Positions 1 to 6,045 of a DNA stretch of 12,377 nucleotides are shown here, piece after piece (within the stretch, counting starts at the first letter, position 1; every line of letters starts with the position of its first letter). The position numbers were made by a program, and so were the translations under genes. The notes beneath the pieces are model-generated. The model searched no databases. It was not told the origin of the DNA and was given only the letters and a program-made list of their open reading frames with translations. This DNA comes from Tenderia sp965602225 (GTDB taxonomy: Bacteria > Pseudomonadota > Gammaproteobacteria > Tenderiales > Tenderiaceae): positions 1-12,377 of the forward strand of contig CBFCYE010000050.1 of NCBI GenBank assembly GCA_965602225.1, written 5' to 3'.

Positions 1-93
1 CACCTGCAGAACGATTTAACCAATGTGTTGCATCGACCGGTTGAAACCGCAGCCGATAGCAGAAGTTTCCCACATAGTAAGTTTGCGTTTTGA
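1..93 (+). CDS. 3' end of an unidentified gene (partial)
   Basis: Frame 1 is open from the window edge to a TGA at 91-93 and encodes 30 residues, with an amphipathic stretch (DLTNVLHRPVETAA) and a polar tail ending in KFAF. A short GC-rich inverted repeat followed by a T-run lies 15 bases downstream, as expected after a gene end. I do not recognise the family and 30 codons are too few to prove coding. If real, it may belong to the putative integrated element inferred from the tRNA fragment at 358-402. Confidence 0.35.
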   Translation, partial: HLQNDLTNVLHRPVETAADSRSFPHSKFAF

Positions 94-94
94 T

Positions 95-286
95 TTAGTG
101 GCAGAACCGGGCCAGCCCAGTCAGGCCCTTTTCTGAATAGTTCTGAAACAAAGCTTCATCGGCCTGGGTGAAATAATCATGGTGAGCGGGCTTGTGCATT
201 ACGAAATCTGGCGGTAATTTAACTGAATATGCAGCCTCCCTGAGTAAAATACCTGCATGGTGCGTATGTTTGATTGAAGCAAAAAT
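95..286 (-). pseudogene. Protein-like minus-strand frame, possible small gene or gene remnant
   Basis: On the minus strand a frame is open from a TGA at 287-289 down to a TAA at 95-97 (63 codons). The translation is protein-like: it includes HAGILLREAAYSVKLPPDF followed by a stretch beginning MHKPAHHDYFTQADEALF and ending LARFCH. The only ATG is at 197-199, giving 34 residues, and it has no Shine-Dalgarno sequence; the better-looking part upstream has no standard start other than an ATT at 284-286. This pattern fits a decayed or truncated gene, or a small gene with an unusual start. I do not recognise the family. Confidence 0.3.
109..134 (+). terminator. Possible weak intrinsic terminator
   Basis: A 5-bp GC stem (GGGCC at 109-113 with GGCCC at 124-128) encloses a 10-base loop and is followed by TTTTCT. 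It sits just after the stop codon at 91-93. The stem is short and the loop long, so this is a weak candidate. Confidence 0.3.
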
Positions 287-357
287 TCAATATAAAACAA
301 TAGGTTTGCGGTGATTATCAGAGAATGTCAGGTTTCACCAAACGCCCAAAATAGCAC

Positions 358-402
358 CTTGTAATCTGCCTGTCGTTAGTTCGAATCTTATCGTCAGCTC
401 CA
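358..402 (+). pseudogene. 3' half of tRNA-Thr(UGU), likely attachment-site scar
   Basis: Reading from 358, the bases fit canonical tRNA numbering from position 32 to the 3' end: anticodon loop CTTGTAA (358-364, anticodon TGT), 3' anticodon stem TCTGC (365-369), a 5-base variable loop (370-374), T-stem GTTAG (375-379), T-loop TTCGAAT (380-386), T-stem 3' side CTTAT (387-391), acceptor 3' strand CGTCAGC (392-398), discriminator T and CCA (400-402). The bases before 358 do not pair with the anticodon stem, and no D-arm or matching 5' acceptor (GCTGACG) is found nearby. One T-stem pair is a T-T mismatch, so the copy is decayed. An isolated tRNA 3' half is the usual mark left at the far end of an element integrated in a tRNA gene; here the element would lie to the left. 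Confidence 0.6.
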
Positions 403-413
403 GTCTATTCAAG

Positions 414-442
414 GACTTAGCTCTTCGGGGCTAGATCTTTTT
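414..442 (+). terminator. Intrinsic terminator with UUCG loop
   Basis: A 10-position stem (414-423 with 428-437) has one mismatch and two G-U pairs, is closed by a TTCG tetraloop (424-427) and is followed by TTTTT (438-442). It lies 11 bases after the CCA of the tRNA-Thr fragment, so it is most simply the original terminator of that tRNA gene. It separates the left flank from the HD-GYP gene. Confidence 0.75.
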
Positions 443-471
443 AGTATCTGCCTGTCTAATGGTGTATCGCG

Positions 472-477
472 TATAAT
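472..477 (+). promoter_or_regulatory. Candidate -10 box for the HD-GYP/ppiC unit
   Basis: A perfect TATAAT lies 27 bases upstream of the ATG at 505 and after the terminator at 414-442. No good -35 hexamer is found at 16-18 bases spacing, so the promoter may be weak or activator dependent. Confidence 0.4.
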
Positions 478-504
478 TGCAGCCTTCATTGTTGGTGATT
501 ATTT

Positions 505-1932
505 ATGAAGAAACCCAGTATAAGAACCATAACCGTTAGAAACCTGATCAATGTCCTGTTGGGCACTGCTATCGTGGTTCTGTTGATTATTGGTTATAAC
601 TTCCGCGCCTTATCTAAAACTGCAATTGAAAATCAGGCGTTGGCGCATGCTGAGCTGGTCAAGGCCGGGCTGACTTCGCACATGAAGGCGGGCATCATGG
701 AGTTGCGCGATTATTTTCTCTCAGAGATCGAGCAGCTCCATCACATCAATGAATTAAAAATTATCCGTGGTGAAAATGTTTCCGCTCAGTTTGGACCGGG
801 TAACCCTGTATGGGAACGAACCGAGCAGGATGCCTCGGCTAGGCAGGCATTTAATTCCAGAGAGCCAGTATTTATTATGGACGAGTTCACCCTCGAACCG
901 ACCATCCGCGTGATTATTCCCTATGTAGCCTCATCTGAGGGTGCGCTTAATTGTCTTGCCTGCCACAGTGTGGATGAGGGGGCGGTGCTGGGGGCGGTGG
1001 ATATTGAGATGGACGTCTCCGAATATCGTAATCATGCCGCGATTGTGTTGGCAGGTACTTTTGTATTGTCATTTTTTGCCTTGATACTGGTGTTGCTTAA
1101 TACCTCAAGAACCATTCGTCAATACGTTCAGCGGCCGCTTGAAGAGTTGATGGATGATGCTGCTCTGGCATATAAAAATCACCTGCCGGTTCCTGCGGAA
1201 CAATTCAAGACGCGTGAATTTACTAACGTGGCCAATGAGTTTAATTTGCTGAATTCCGAGATCATCGCTCATCAGGACGAGCTGAAGGATAAGAATCTGC
1301 AGCTGCTGGCATTGAATGATGAGATTGAAAGTACCTTGCGTGAGACTGTTTACACTATGGGTGTCATTGAGGAGCAACGCTCCAAAGAAACCGCCAACCA
1401 TACCAAACGAGTCTCTCTTTACAGTCAATTGTTGGCGCAGAAGCTAGGTTTGGATGAAGAGCAGGTGGATTTGATTACTGCGGCATCACCTCTGCACGAC
1501 ATAGGTAAACTGGGCATCCCAGATACGGTTTTGTTAAAGCCGGGTTTGCTGGATGATGCAGAGCGCAGGGTGATGGAGAATCATTCCAGTATTGGCCATG
1601 AAATGCTGAAGCATTCCAAGCGTGAGATATTGATAGCGGCGGGTACTATTGCCTTTGAGCATCATGAAAAGTGGGATGGAACAGGTTATCCTAGCGGTCT
1701 TAAGGGTGAGGAGATTCATCTCTTTGGCCGTATTATCGCGGTGGCGGATGTATTTGACGCACTTTTTTCAGAGCGGGTATATAAAGAGGCATGGCCGATT
1801 GAAAAGATTGTCGATTTGATGAAGGAAGAACGTGGCCAGCACTTTGAGCCTGCGTTGGTTGATATCTTCCTCGATAATGTGGAATCATTCGTTGCGATAT
1901 ATAATAAATATCCGGCAGACAAAATAGACTAA
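505..1932 (+). CDS. Membrane HD-GYP protein with periplasmic c-haem sensor
   Basis: Predicted cyclic-di-GMP phosphodiesterase with an extracytoplasmic sensor. Visible order: transmembrane helix about 13-31; periplasmic domain about 32-178 with a CxxCH haem c motif (C150, C153, H154) in a context like the Tll0287/DUF3365-type haem PAS domains; second transmembrane helix about 179-198; HAMP-like linker 200-255; predicted coiled coil 255-290; HD-GYP domain about 290-470. The HD-GYP signature is intact: H299, H331-D332 in HDIGKLGIPD, H386-H387-E388, and GYP at 394-396. Haem would be attached by the cytochrome c maturation system and could report redox state, NO or O2. The start has a GGTGA sequence about 6 bases upstream. 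ppiC follows after 23 bases without a promoter, so the two are probably cotranscribed. Domain assignment is confident; the signal and actual activity are inferred. Confidence 0.9.
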   Translation: MKKPSIRTITVRNLINVLLGTAIVVLLIIGYNFRALSKTAIENQALAHAELVKAGLTSHMKAGIMELRDYFLSEIEQLHHINELKIIRGENVSAQFGPGNPVWERTEQDASARQAFNSREPVFIMDEFTLEPTIRVIIPYVASSEGALNCLACHSVDEGAVLGAVDIEMDVSEYRNHAAIVLAGTFVLSFFALILVLLNTSRTIRQYVQRPLEELMDDAALAYKNHLPVPAEQFKTREFTNVANEFNLLNSEIIAHQDELKDKNLQLLALNDEIESTLRETVYTMGVIEEQRSKETANHTKRVSLYSQLLAQKLGLDEEQVDLITAASPLHDIGKLGIPDTVLLKPGLLDDAERRVMENHSSIGHEMLKHSKREILIAAGTIAFEHHEKWDGTGYPSGLKGEEIHLFGRIIAVADVFDALFSERVYKEAWPIEKIVDLMKEERGQHFEPALVDIFLDNVESFVAIYNKYPADKID

Positions 1933-1955
1933 CTTAAATTAACTGGAGAACCATT

Positions 1956-2237
1956 GTGGCAAAAGCAACAGCAAGACATTTACTGGTAGAAACTGAAGCA
2001 CAGTGCAACGAAATCAAGGCCCAGATTGAGGGCGGTGCTGATTTCGCTGATCAAGCCAAGCAGCATTCAAAATGTCCTTCAGGTCAGCAGGGTGGTGATC
2101 TGGGTGAATTTGGTCCAGGCATGATGGTGCCAGAATTTGATAAGGTGGTTTTCTCTGCGCCGCTGAATGAAGTTCAAGGCCCAGTTCAGACACAGTTTGG
2201 TTATCACCTGCTGGAAGTGACTAGCCGTACTGAATAA
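1956..2237 (+). CDS. ppiC: Peptidyl-prolyl cis-trans isomerase, parvulin type (PpiC)
   Basis: Small single-domain parvulin that catalyses cis-trans isomerisation of prolyl peptide bonds. At 93 residues it equals E. coli PpiC (Par10) and shares its layout: ARHLLVETE at the N-terminus, ADFADQAKQHS, CPSGQQGGDLGEFGPG, MVPEFDKVVFS, and the C-terminal QFGYHLLEV. There is no signal peptide or membrane segment, so it should be cytoplasmic. The start codon is GTG at 1956, chosen because GGAGAA lies 5 bases upstream and the protein then matches the family N-terminus. It is 23 bases after the HD-GYP gene and is followed by a strong terminator, so it likely shares that transcript. The pairing of the two genes has no obvious functional explanation. 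Confidence 0.95.
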   Translation: MAKATARHLLVETEAQCNEIKAQIEGGADFADQAKQHSKCPSGQQGGDLGEFGPGMMVPEFDKVVFSAPLNEVQGPVQTQFGYHLLEVTSRTE

Positions 2238-2258
2238 TCAAAGCTGTTTTTGTTGATG

Positions 2259-2288
2259 AAGGTCGACCTGAAAAGGTCGGCCTTTTTT
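2259..2288 (+). terminator. Intrinsic terminator after ppiC
   Basis: A 10-bp stem with one G-U pair (2259-2268 with 2275-2284) has a 6-base loop, and the T-run 2283-2288 begins in the end of the stem. It lies 22 bases after the ppiC stop. The convergent hydrolase gene ends at 2287, so its last bases overlap the T-tract; in that direction the run after the stem is poor in T, so two-way termination is uncertain. Confidence 0.85.
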
Positions 2289-3123
2289 ATTGCCTGCTGA
2301 CTGAGTTTAGATAATCCAGTAGACGTAGTCGTTGCTCTGGCCGGGCAAAGACACTGATGTGACGACCATTAGGCACCAACCAAAGCTGCTTGGGCTGATT
2401 GGCTGCCTCAAACAGTTGTTGGCCGTGATGCGGCGGGATAATGAAATCTTCCTCGCTATAGACCAACAGTAGTGGAATCGGAGCGATCAGCGGAATGGCA
2501 TCGATTGGTTTGTAGTCATCCGAAACTGTCCAGGACAGAGGGTATTGCAGCGGCCAGGTGAGCCAGAAGCTGGCCAGCTTTTCTCTCACAATTTGCCGAT
2601 AACTGCTAAAACCACTCTCTATGATTGCCGCATCAATCTGGTCGCGATAGTGGCTATGGGCTACAATATAACTGGCGATGGCGGCGCCGATACTCTGGCC
2701 ATAGACAATTACAGGCAGGCCACGGGTCTCGTCCATTTCGATCATCTGTTTGATTGCCGCTTCAGCATCACGCATTACGCCATGCAGTTCAGCAACGCCC
2801 CCTGATTTGCCATAACCACGATAATCAAATAACAAGACGTTATAGCCCGCCTCAGGCAGCCAATGGACACTGCCGATGTGGGTGCTGATATTTTCGGCAT
2901 TGCCATGTAGGAATAGAACCGAGCCGCGCGCCTTACCCTTGGCCGGCAGAAACCAGCCATGCAGGGCTGTGCCATCGCTGGATTCAAACAAAATATCGCG
3001 ATACTCAAGTCCGATGTCGGTGGGTGTGCGCACATGTTGTGACATCGGAATGAAAAACATATTGCTACAGCCCTGTTGCAACAGACTGCCCAAGGCAATG
3101 CCAAGAAGAATGAGTTTGCGCAT
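2287..3123 (-). CDS. Alpha/beta hydrolase, probable lipoprotein (BEM46/YfhR-like)
   Basis: Serine hydrolase of the alpha/beta fold; substrate unknown. Visible features: a hydrophobic N-terminus (3-15) ending at Cys19 (QQGC), which may be a lipidation site although Q at -3 is not typical; oxyanion motif HGNAEN at 73-78; DYRGYGKSGG at 100-109; nucleophile elbow GQSIG with Ser144; acid Asp226 in YSEED; catalytic His255 in NGRHIS. The complete triad argues for an active enzyme, and the 278-residue length is normal for this group. Its ATG overlaps the stop of the DUF4105 gene (TGATG), so translation is probably coupled and the product should work in the same envelope setting. Esterase, thioesterase or peptidase activity are all possible. 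Confidence 0.85.
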   Translation of the reverse strand: MRKLILLGIALGSLLQQGCSNMFFIPMSQHVRTPTDIGLEYRDILFESSDGTALHGWFLPAKGKARGSVLFLHGNAENISTHIGSVHWLPEAGYNVLLFDYRGYGKSGGVAELHGVMRDAEAAIKQMIEMDETRGLPVIVYGQSIGAAIASYIVAHSHYRDQIDAAIIESGFSSYRQIVREKLASFWLTWPLQYPLSWTVSDDYKPIDAIPLIAPIPLLLVYSEEDFIIPPHHGQQLFEAANQPKQLWLVPNGRHISVFARPEQRLRLLDYLNSVSRQ

Positions 3124-5036
3124 CAGAAAAAATGCTGCCAGCTGAGATTGAAGTTGCTGAAGTCATTCCCCAACTGGCGCTGACGACTCCACTGCATCCT
3201 GGCTGTATCAGATTTGCTCATGGTGTAGCGCTGTTCTAGACCGATGTCTTTTTCGCTGTGTTTGTCGCCAGCGCTGTAATCGGTAGTTTTGGCAAACAGG
3301 TGCGTACTCCAGTTGTCGCTTAGCTCTATCAGTAGCCCAGCAGAACCACCAGCACCAGCCGCATAACCCTTGCGCAGCTCCTGCTTACTGATATCTATAC
3401 CCAAGTTAACCAGGGTGTAGGCAATGCTGTTTTGTGACAGTGACCAGCTTAGGCCAGCACCGCCATTAATGCTTGAGATCAAGCGATTACCAGGTTGGCC
3501 ATGTTTACGGCGCAGGCCAAAATTGAATTGCCATGAGGTCGGGCGGCTGATGTCCGATACCGGCGTCAGTGAGACAATGTCTACCGGGGTGAAATATTGC
3601 AGGCGGGTTGTGTCGGCATGGTTGTCATGTCGTAGGCCCAGGCTGAAAAAGGAGATTTGGGCACCGCCGGCATAGCCGGGGGCGGGGTCGAGCAGGTCAT
3701 GATAGGCCGGGCGCAGTTCTAGCTGCTGGTATTGATGCTGGTCTTCCCGGCCAAGGCTCAATGAACTGCGGCCGGTGCCGTGGCCTTGTTCCGGGCGTGT
3801 ACCGCCAGGAACGGTGATGCTGGGGCTGATGATGTTCAGTTGGCTGCGCGCCTGTAACAGTTGATGCAGCTGTTGCTGATTATCATCCTGATGATAGTCG
3901 GCATATTCATGCGCCAGTTCCAGTGTCTCGGCCTGTGTCGCTACGGGCATGTTGGTGATGGCTTCATCCTCAGGTGTCAGCTTGGCTTGGGCCAGTTGTT
4001 GAATGGCCTCTATCTGCTTGGTCGGTAGATTGGCCATGCGCTGTTGCAGTACCGCATGACGCGAAGGGCGGTAATGTGTCTGTTTGATCAGGCCGGCCTT
4101 GTCCAGCACCCTGACGGTATCAGATGGAATCGCCCAGGCACCAAACTGATCGGTCAGCTGTAGTTCGGGCCTAGTTGTTTCGATCAGTGACAGCAGGTGG
4201 TAGGAGCAGTTTTCATCGAAGAAGAAATAATCAAACCAGATGCCGCGCAGCTCCCAGGCATGCAGCAGCATGGTATGAACCTCTGCTTCAGTCAGATTGA
4301 GTTGATATTCCCAGATGTCGCGGTTTTCCATGTCGCTGTATTCGCGCACCTTGAGGTAATAGGGCTGCACTGAGAAACCACCAGGATAGCCCCCCATCAA
4401 ACCTTTGACCGCATAGGCCAGGCCACCGTCATTACCGGTATCGGCGCCGAAATTGATGGCATAGGCCAGCAGCCGGGTTTGTTCATTCTGGTCGCGGGCA
4501 TCGATGCGGATCAGGGTGTGGCCAAACATTGAGGCGGGGCTGTTGATAAAGGCGGTGGGAAAAATCAATGTCACCCCCTGCGGATTGAGCGTCGTCAGCC
4601 ATTCATCAAAACGCCAGCAGTCATATTCAGGCAGACGAGTTGGGTCAAAATTCAGTTGCTGGCTGAGCCACTGATAACGGGCTACAAAGCGGCACTGCGG
4701 GTTTAAGTGTTGTTCGTCACGGTTCTGTGGCAAGGCCTGAAAAAAGCCTGCCAGGCTTGCCTCAAGCTCGGCCTGTGGCTCGGTCTTGCCGTGTTCGGCC
4801 AGGAAAAACTCAGGCGCGTCGACCTGGCTCTTAAAACTGCCGGGGATTAGGCCAGCCTTATAATGCAGCAGTTTGTGCCATTCGGGGCGTTGTTGCAGTT
4901 GTTGGTCCTGTGCCTGCTGGATGAGGTTGGCAAGATAATCCTGGTTTGTGGCTTGTGCGCTCGGCGCAATGATCAGGTTTGTTACAACAACCAGAAATAG
5001 AGTGCGAAAAAATTGCCGAAGTCTAACCACCACCAT
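3123..5036 (-). CDS. DUF4105 envelope protein with C-terminal beta-barrel-like region
   Basis: Matches the DUF4105 family (Lnb N-terminal periplasmic domain). A signal peptide spans about residues 1-30 (hydrophobic core FLVVVTNLIIA, cleavage after AQA). The conserved family region carries FPTAFINSPASMFGHT with a His near 173 and FFFDENCSYHLLSLIE with Cys near 277 and His near 280; such a Cys/His set recalls papain-like NlpC/P60 or LRAT folds, but activity is inference. The last ~220 residues are rich in alternating polar/aromatic strands and end in Phe, as outer-membrane barrels do. The frame can begin at TTG 5039; I chose ATG 5036 (637 residues), with only a weak GGGAC ribosome site. The gene overlaps the downstream hydrolase by one base and follows the DUF3015 gene. 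Function is not established. Confidence 0.85.
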   Translation of the reverse strand: MVVVRLRQFFRTLFLVVVTNLIIAPSAQATNQDYLANLIQQAQDQQLQQRPEWHKLLHYKAGLIPGSFKSQVDAPEFFLAEHGKTEPQAELEASLAGFFQALPQNRDEQHLNPQCRFVARYQWLSQQLNFDPTRLPEYDCWRFDEWLTTLNPQGVTLIFPTAFINSPASMFGHTLIRIDARDQNEQTRLLAYAINFGADTGNDGGLAYAVKGLMGGYPGGFSVQPYYLKVREYSDMENRDIWEYQLNLTEAEVHTMLLHAWELRGIWFDYFFFDENCSYHLLSLIETTRPELQLTDQFGAWAIPSDTVRVLDKAGLIKQTHYRPSRHAVLQQRMANLPTKQIEAIQQLAQAKLTPEDEAITNMPVATQAETLELAHEYADYHQDDNQQQLHQLLQARSQLNIISPSITVPGGTRPEQGHGTGRSSLSLGREDQHQYQQLELRPAYHDLLDPAPGYAGGAQISFFSLGLRHDNHADTTRLQYFTPVDIVSLTPVSDISRPTSWQFNFGLRRKHGQPGNRLISSINGGAGLSWSLSQNSIAYTLVNLGIDISKQELRKGYAAGAGGSAGLLIELSDNWSTHLFAKTTDYSAGDKHSEKDIGLEQRYTMSKSDTARMQWSRQRQLGNDFSNFNLSWQHFF

Positions 5037-5055
5037 CAATACGAAATGTCCCGGA

Positions 5056-5072
5056 TGTCTCTTGGCGAGACA
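5056..5072. repeat. Inverted repeat upstream of the DUF4105 gene
   Basis: A perfect 6-bp inverted repeat (TGTCTC / GAGACA) with a 5-base centre TTGGC lies 20 bases before the ATG at 5036. A consensus -35 hexamer TTGACA (minus strand, 5074-5079) abuts it, but no -10 is found at proper spacing. It could be an operator or a leader hairpin; there is no direct evidence. Confidence 0.35.
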
Positions 5073-5106
5073 GTGTCAATGAAAATCAGTTTTTATAATG
5101 CCAGAT

Positions 5107-5141
5107 AAAAAACATGCCCGGTGGTTTTGCCACCAGGCATG
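5107..5141 (-). terminator. Intrinsic terminator after the DUF3015 gene
   Basis: A 12-bp stem (5113-5124 with 5130-5141; one pair is G-U in the minus-strand RNA) has a 5-base loop and is followed on the minus strand by six T (5107-5112). It lies 25 bases after the DUF3015 stop, so the DUF4105/hydrolase pair would be read by leak-through or from its own promoter. Confidence 0.85.
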
Positions 5142-5165
5142 GTGTGTCAGCTATCTAATAAGACT

Positions 5166-5657
5166 TTAGATGGCGGTTGCGTATTTACCCAGTTGGGCAT
5201 CGGCAGCAACGACTTCACGCAGAGAGACCTGGATCTCGGCTGCAGTGACATCGGTGCTGGTGAAGATGCGGGCAAAGTTTTCCTGAGTCAGGCGGGCAAA
5301 GGCGTCCTTGTCTTGAGCATCAATACCAATCAGCTTGGCCAGTGCTTCTAAGGCTTCACCTTGACCAGCGGCAGTGTTACGCGCCAGGGCAGCTTTGTTG
5401 CCGTCAATGAACATGGCCGTTTGCCAGGTAGTGCTCACGGCACCGTCTTGAGTACAGCCTGAGGTGCCTGAGGTGATGCCGAAGGTCTGGTTGCCTGATG
5501 TGCCGTTGGTAGTTACTGCCAGTACCTGTGGCGCAATGCCTGATTGACCATCAAACACTTTTGAGCCCCAACCGCATGAGCCAACATTGTCGGCCATGGC
5601 GCTAGATGAACCAATAGCGAAGAGTGCTGCTGCGAGTACTTCTTTTCTAATTTTCAT
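5166..5657 (-). CDS. DUF3015 family periplasmic protein
   Basis: A secreted protein of 163 residues, the usual size for DUF3015. The signal peptide is clear: MKIRK, hydrophobic AALFAIGSSS, and cleavage after AMA at about residue 22. The mature part begins DNVGSCGWGSKVFDG, the hallmark of the family, continues through a Gly/Thr/Ser-rich strand region with a second Cys (TSGCTQDG), which could form a disulphide with the first, and ends in a helical half (EALEALAKLIG, FARLTQENFARIF). No catalytic motif is seen and the function is unknown. It has its own predicted sigma70 promoter (5719-5747) and terminator, and lies upstream of the DUF4105 gene in the same direction. A ribosome site AGGGAG is 10 bases before the ATG. 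Confidence 0.88.
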   Translation of the reverse strand: MKIRKEVLAAALFAIGSSSAMADNVGSCGWGSKVFDGQSGIAPQVLAVTTNGTSGNQTFGITSGTSGCTQDGAVSTTWQTAMFIDGNKAALARNTAAGQGEALEALAKLIGIDAQDKDAFARLTQENFARIFTSTDVTAAEIQVSLREVVAADAQLGKYATAI

Positions 5658-5692
5658 TTTCTAGAATCTCCCTCTGGATTGTCAGGTAACGT

Positions 5693-5707
5693 ACCGAAAA
5701 ATTCGGT
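5693..5707 (-). repeat. Leader hairpin of the DUF3015 transcript
   Basis: ACCGAA and TTCGGT form a 6-bp inverted repeat around 3 bases. If transcription starts about 7 bases after the -10 box, this hairpin would lie almost at the 5' end of the mRNA, where such structures can protect transcripts. The role is inferred. Confidence 0.4.
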
Positions 5708-5718
5708 GTCCCACTGTT

Positions 5719-5747
5719 TTTATAAACATATGTGCTGCTAAGGTCAA
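5719..5747 (-). promoter_or_regulatory. Sigma70-type promoter of the DUF3015 gene
   Basis: On the minus strand TTGACC (5742-5747) is followed after exactly 17 bases by TATAAA (5719-5724). Each hexamer matches consensus at five of six positions. The expected start site near 5712 gives a leader of about 55 bases to the ATG at 5657. Confidence 0.75.
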
Positions 5748-5804
5748 GCTTGCTTTAAGAAGGGTTTTCCTTTCACGATAGACTGTTAGCATGTGTTAAT
5801 TTAG

Positions 5805-5832
5805 TTGCTTGCTGTGTCGGATGACAAATAAT
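5805..5832 (+). promoter_or_regulatory. Candidate promoter of the small zinc-ribbon gene
   Basis: TTGCTT (5805-5810) and AATAAT (5827-5832) are spaced by 16 bases. Both are imperfect, and transcription would begin only about 12 bases before the start codon. It is the best candidate in the divergent gap. Confidence 0.3.
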
Positions 5833-5850
5833 TGAGAAGGCAGTGACACC

Positions 5851-6036
5851 ATGGGTGATGTGGTCAAGTTTAAAAAGCCAAAGCTGAGTGAAAAACATAA
5901 GGGTAAGACTTTGTGTAAAAGCGGTTTTCACAAGTGGGAAATCGTGCAAGAAAAACAGTTTGATGTGAAGCAGGGTAAGCTGGTTACCTTGTATCGGTGT
6001 ACACGCTGCGGTGAGAAAAAAACGGTAGCAAGCTAG
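5851..6036 (+). CDS. Small zinc-ribbon-like protein of unknown function
   Basis: A basic 61-residue protein. It has a lysine-rich N-terminus (VKFKKPK, KHKGK), then LCKSGFHKWEI with C22 and H27, a linker, and YRCTRCGEKK with C50 and C53. The C-x4-H plus C-x2-C set can bind one zinc ion, as in short DUF1660-like proteins that carry a GHKW and CxRCG pattern; the family link is tentative. The AGAAGG ribosome site 10 bases upstream and a protein-like composition support coding. It is divergent from the DUF3015 gene and convergent with the GAF-HD-GYP gene, which ends 9 bases away. Nucleic-acid binding would fit the charge but is inference. Confidence 0.75.
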   Translation: MGDVVKFKKPKLSEKHKGKTLCKSGFHKWEIVQEKQFDVKQGKLVTLYRCTRCGEKKTVAS

Positions 6037-6045
6037 TGGCGTGTT

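Larger units (their letters stand above)
1..504. other. Gene-poor left flank
   Basis: No complete gene is supported in this stretch. Its contents are the partial plus-strand frame ending at 93, the minus-strand remnant frame at 95-286, an AT-rich segment around 280-300, the tRNA-Thr 3' fragment at 358-402, the terminator at 414-442 and a TATAAT box at 472-477 before the HD-GYP gene. The mix of fragments suggests an element boundary. Confidence 0.5.

Noticed and set aside
50..402. A complete tmRNA gene ending in CAGCTCCA
   Set aside because: The conserved tmRNA 5' end is absent and the 3' part fits tRNA-Thr numbering better.
5037..5039. TTG start for the DUF4105 gene
   Set aside because: An ATG follows immediately in frame and is the more usual start; the difference is one residue.
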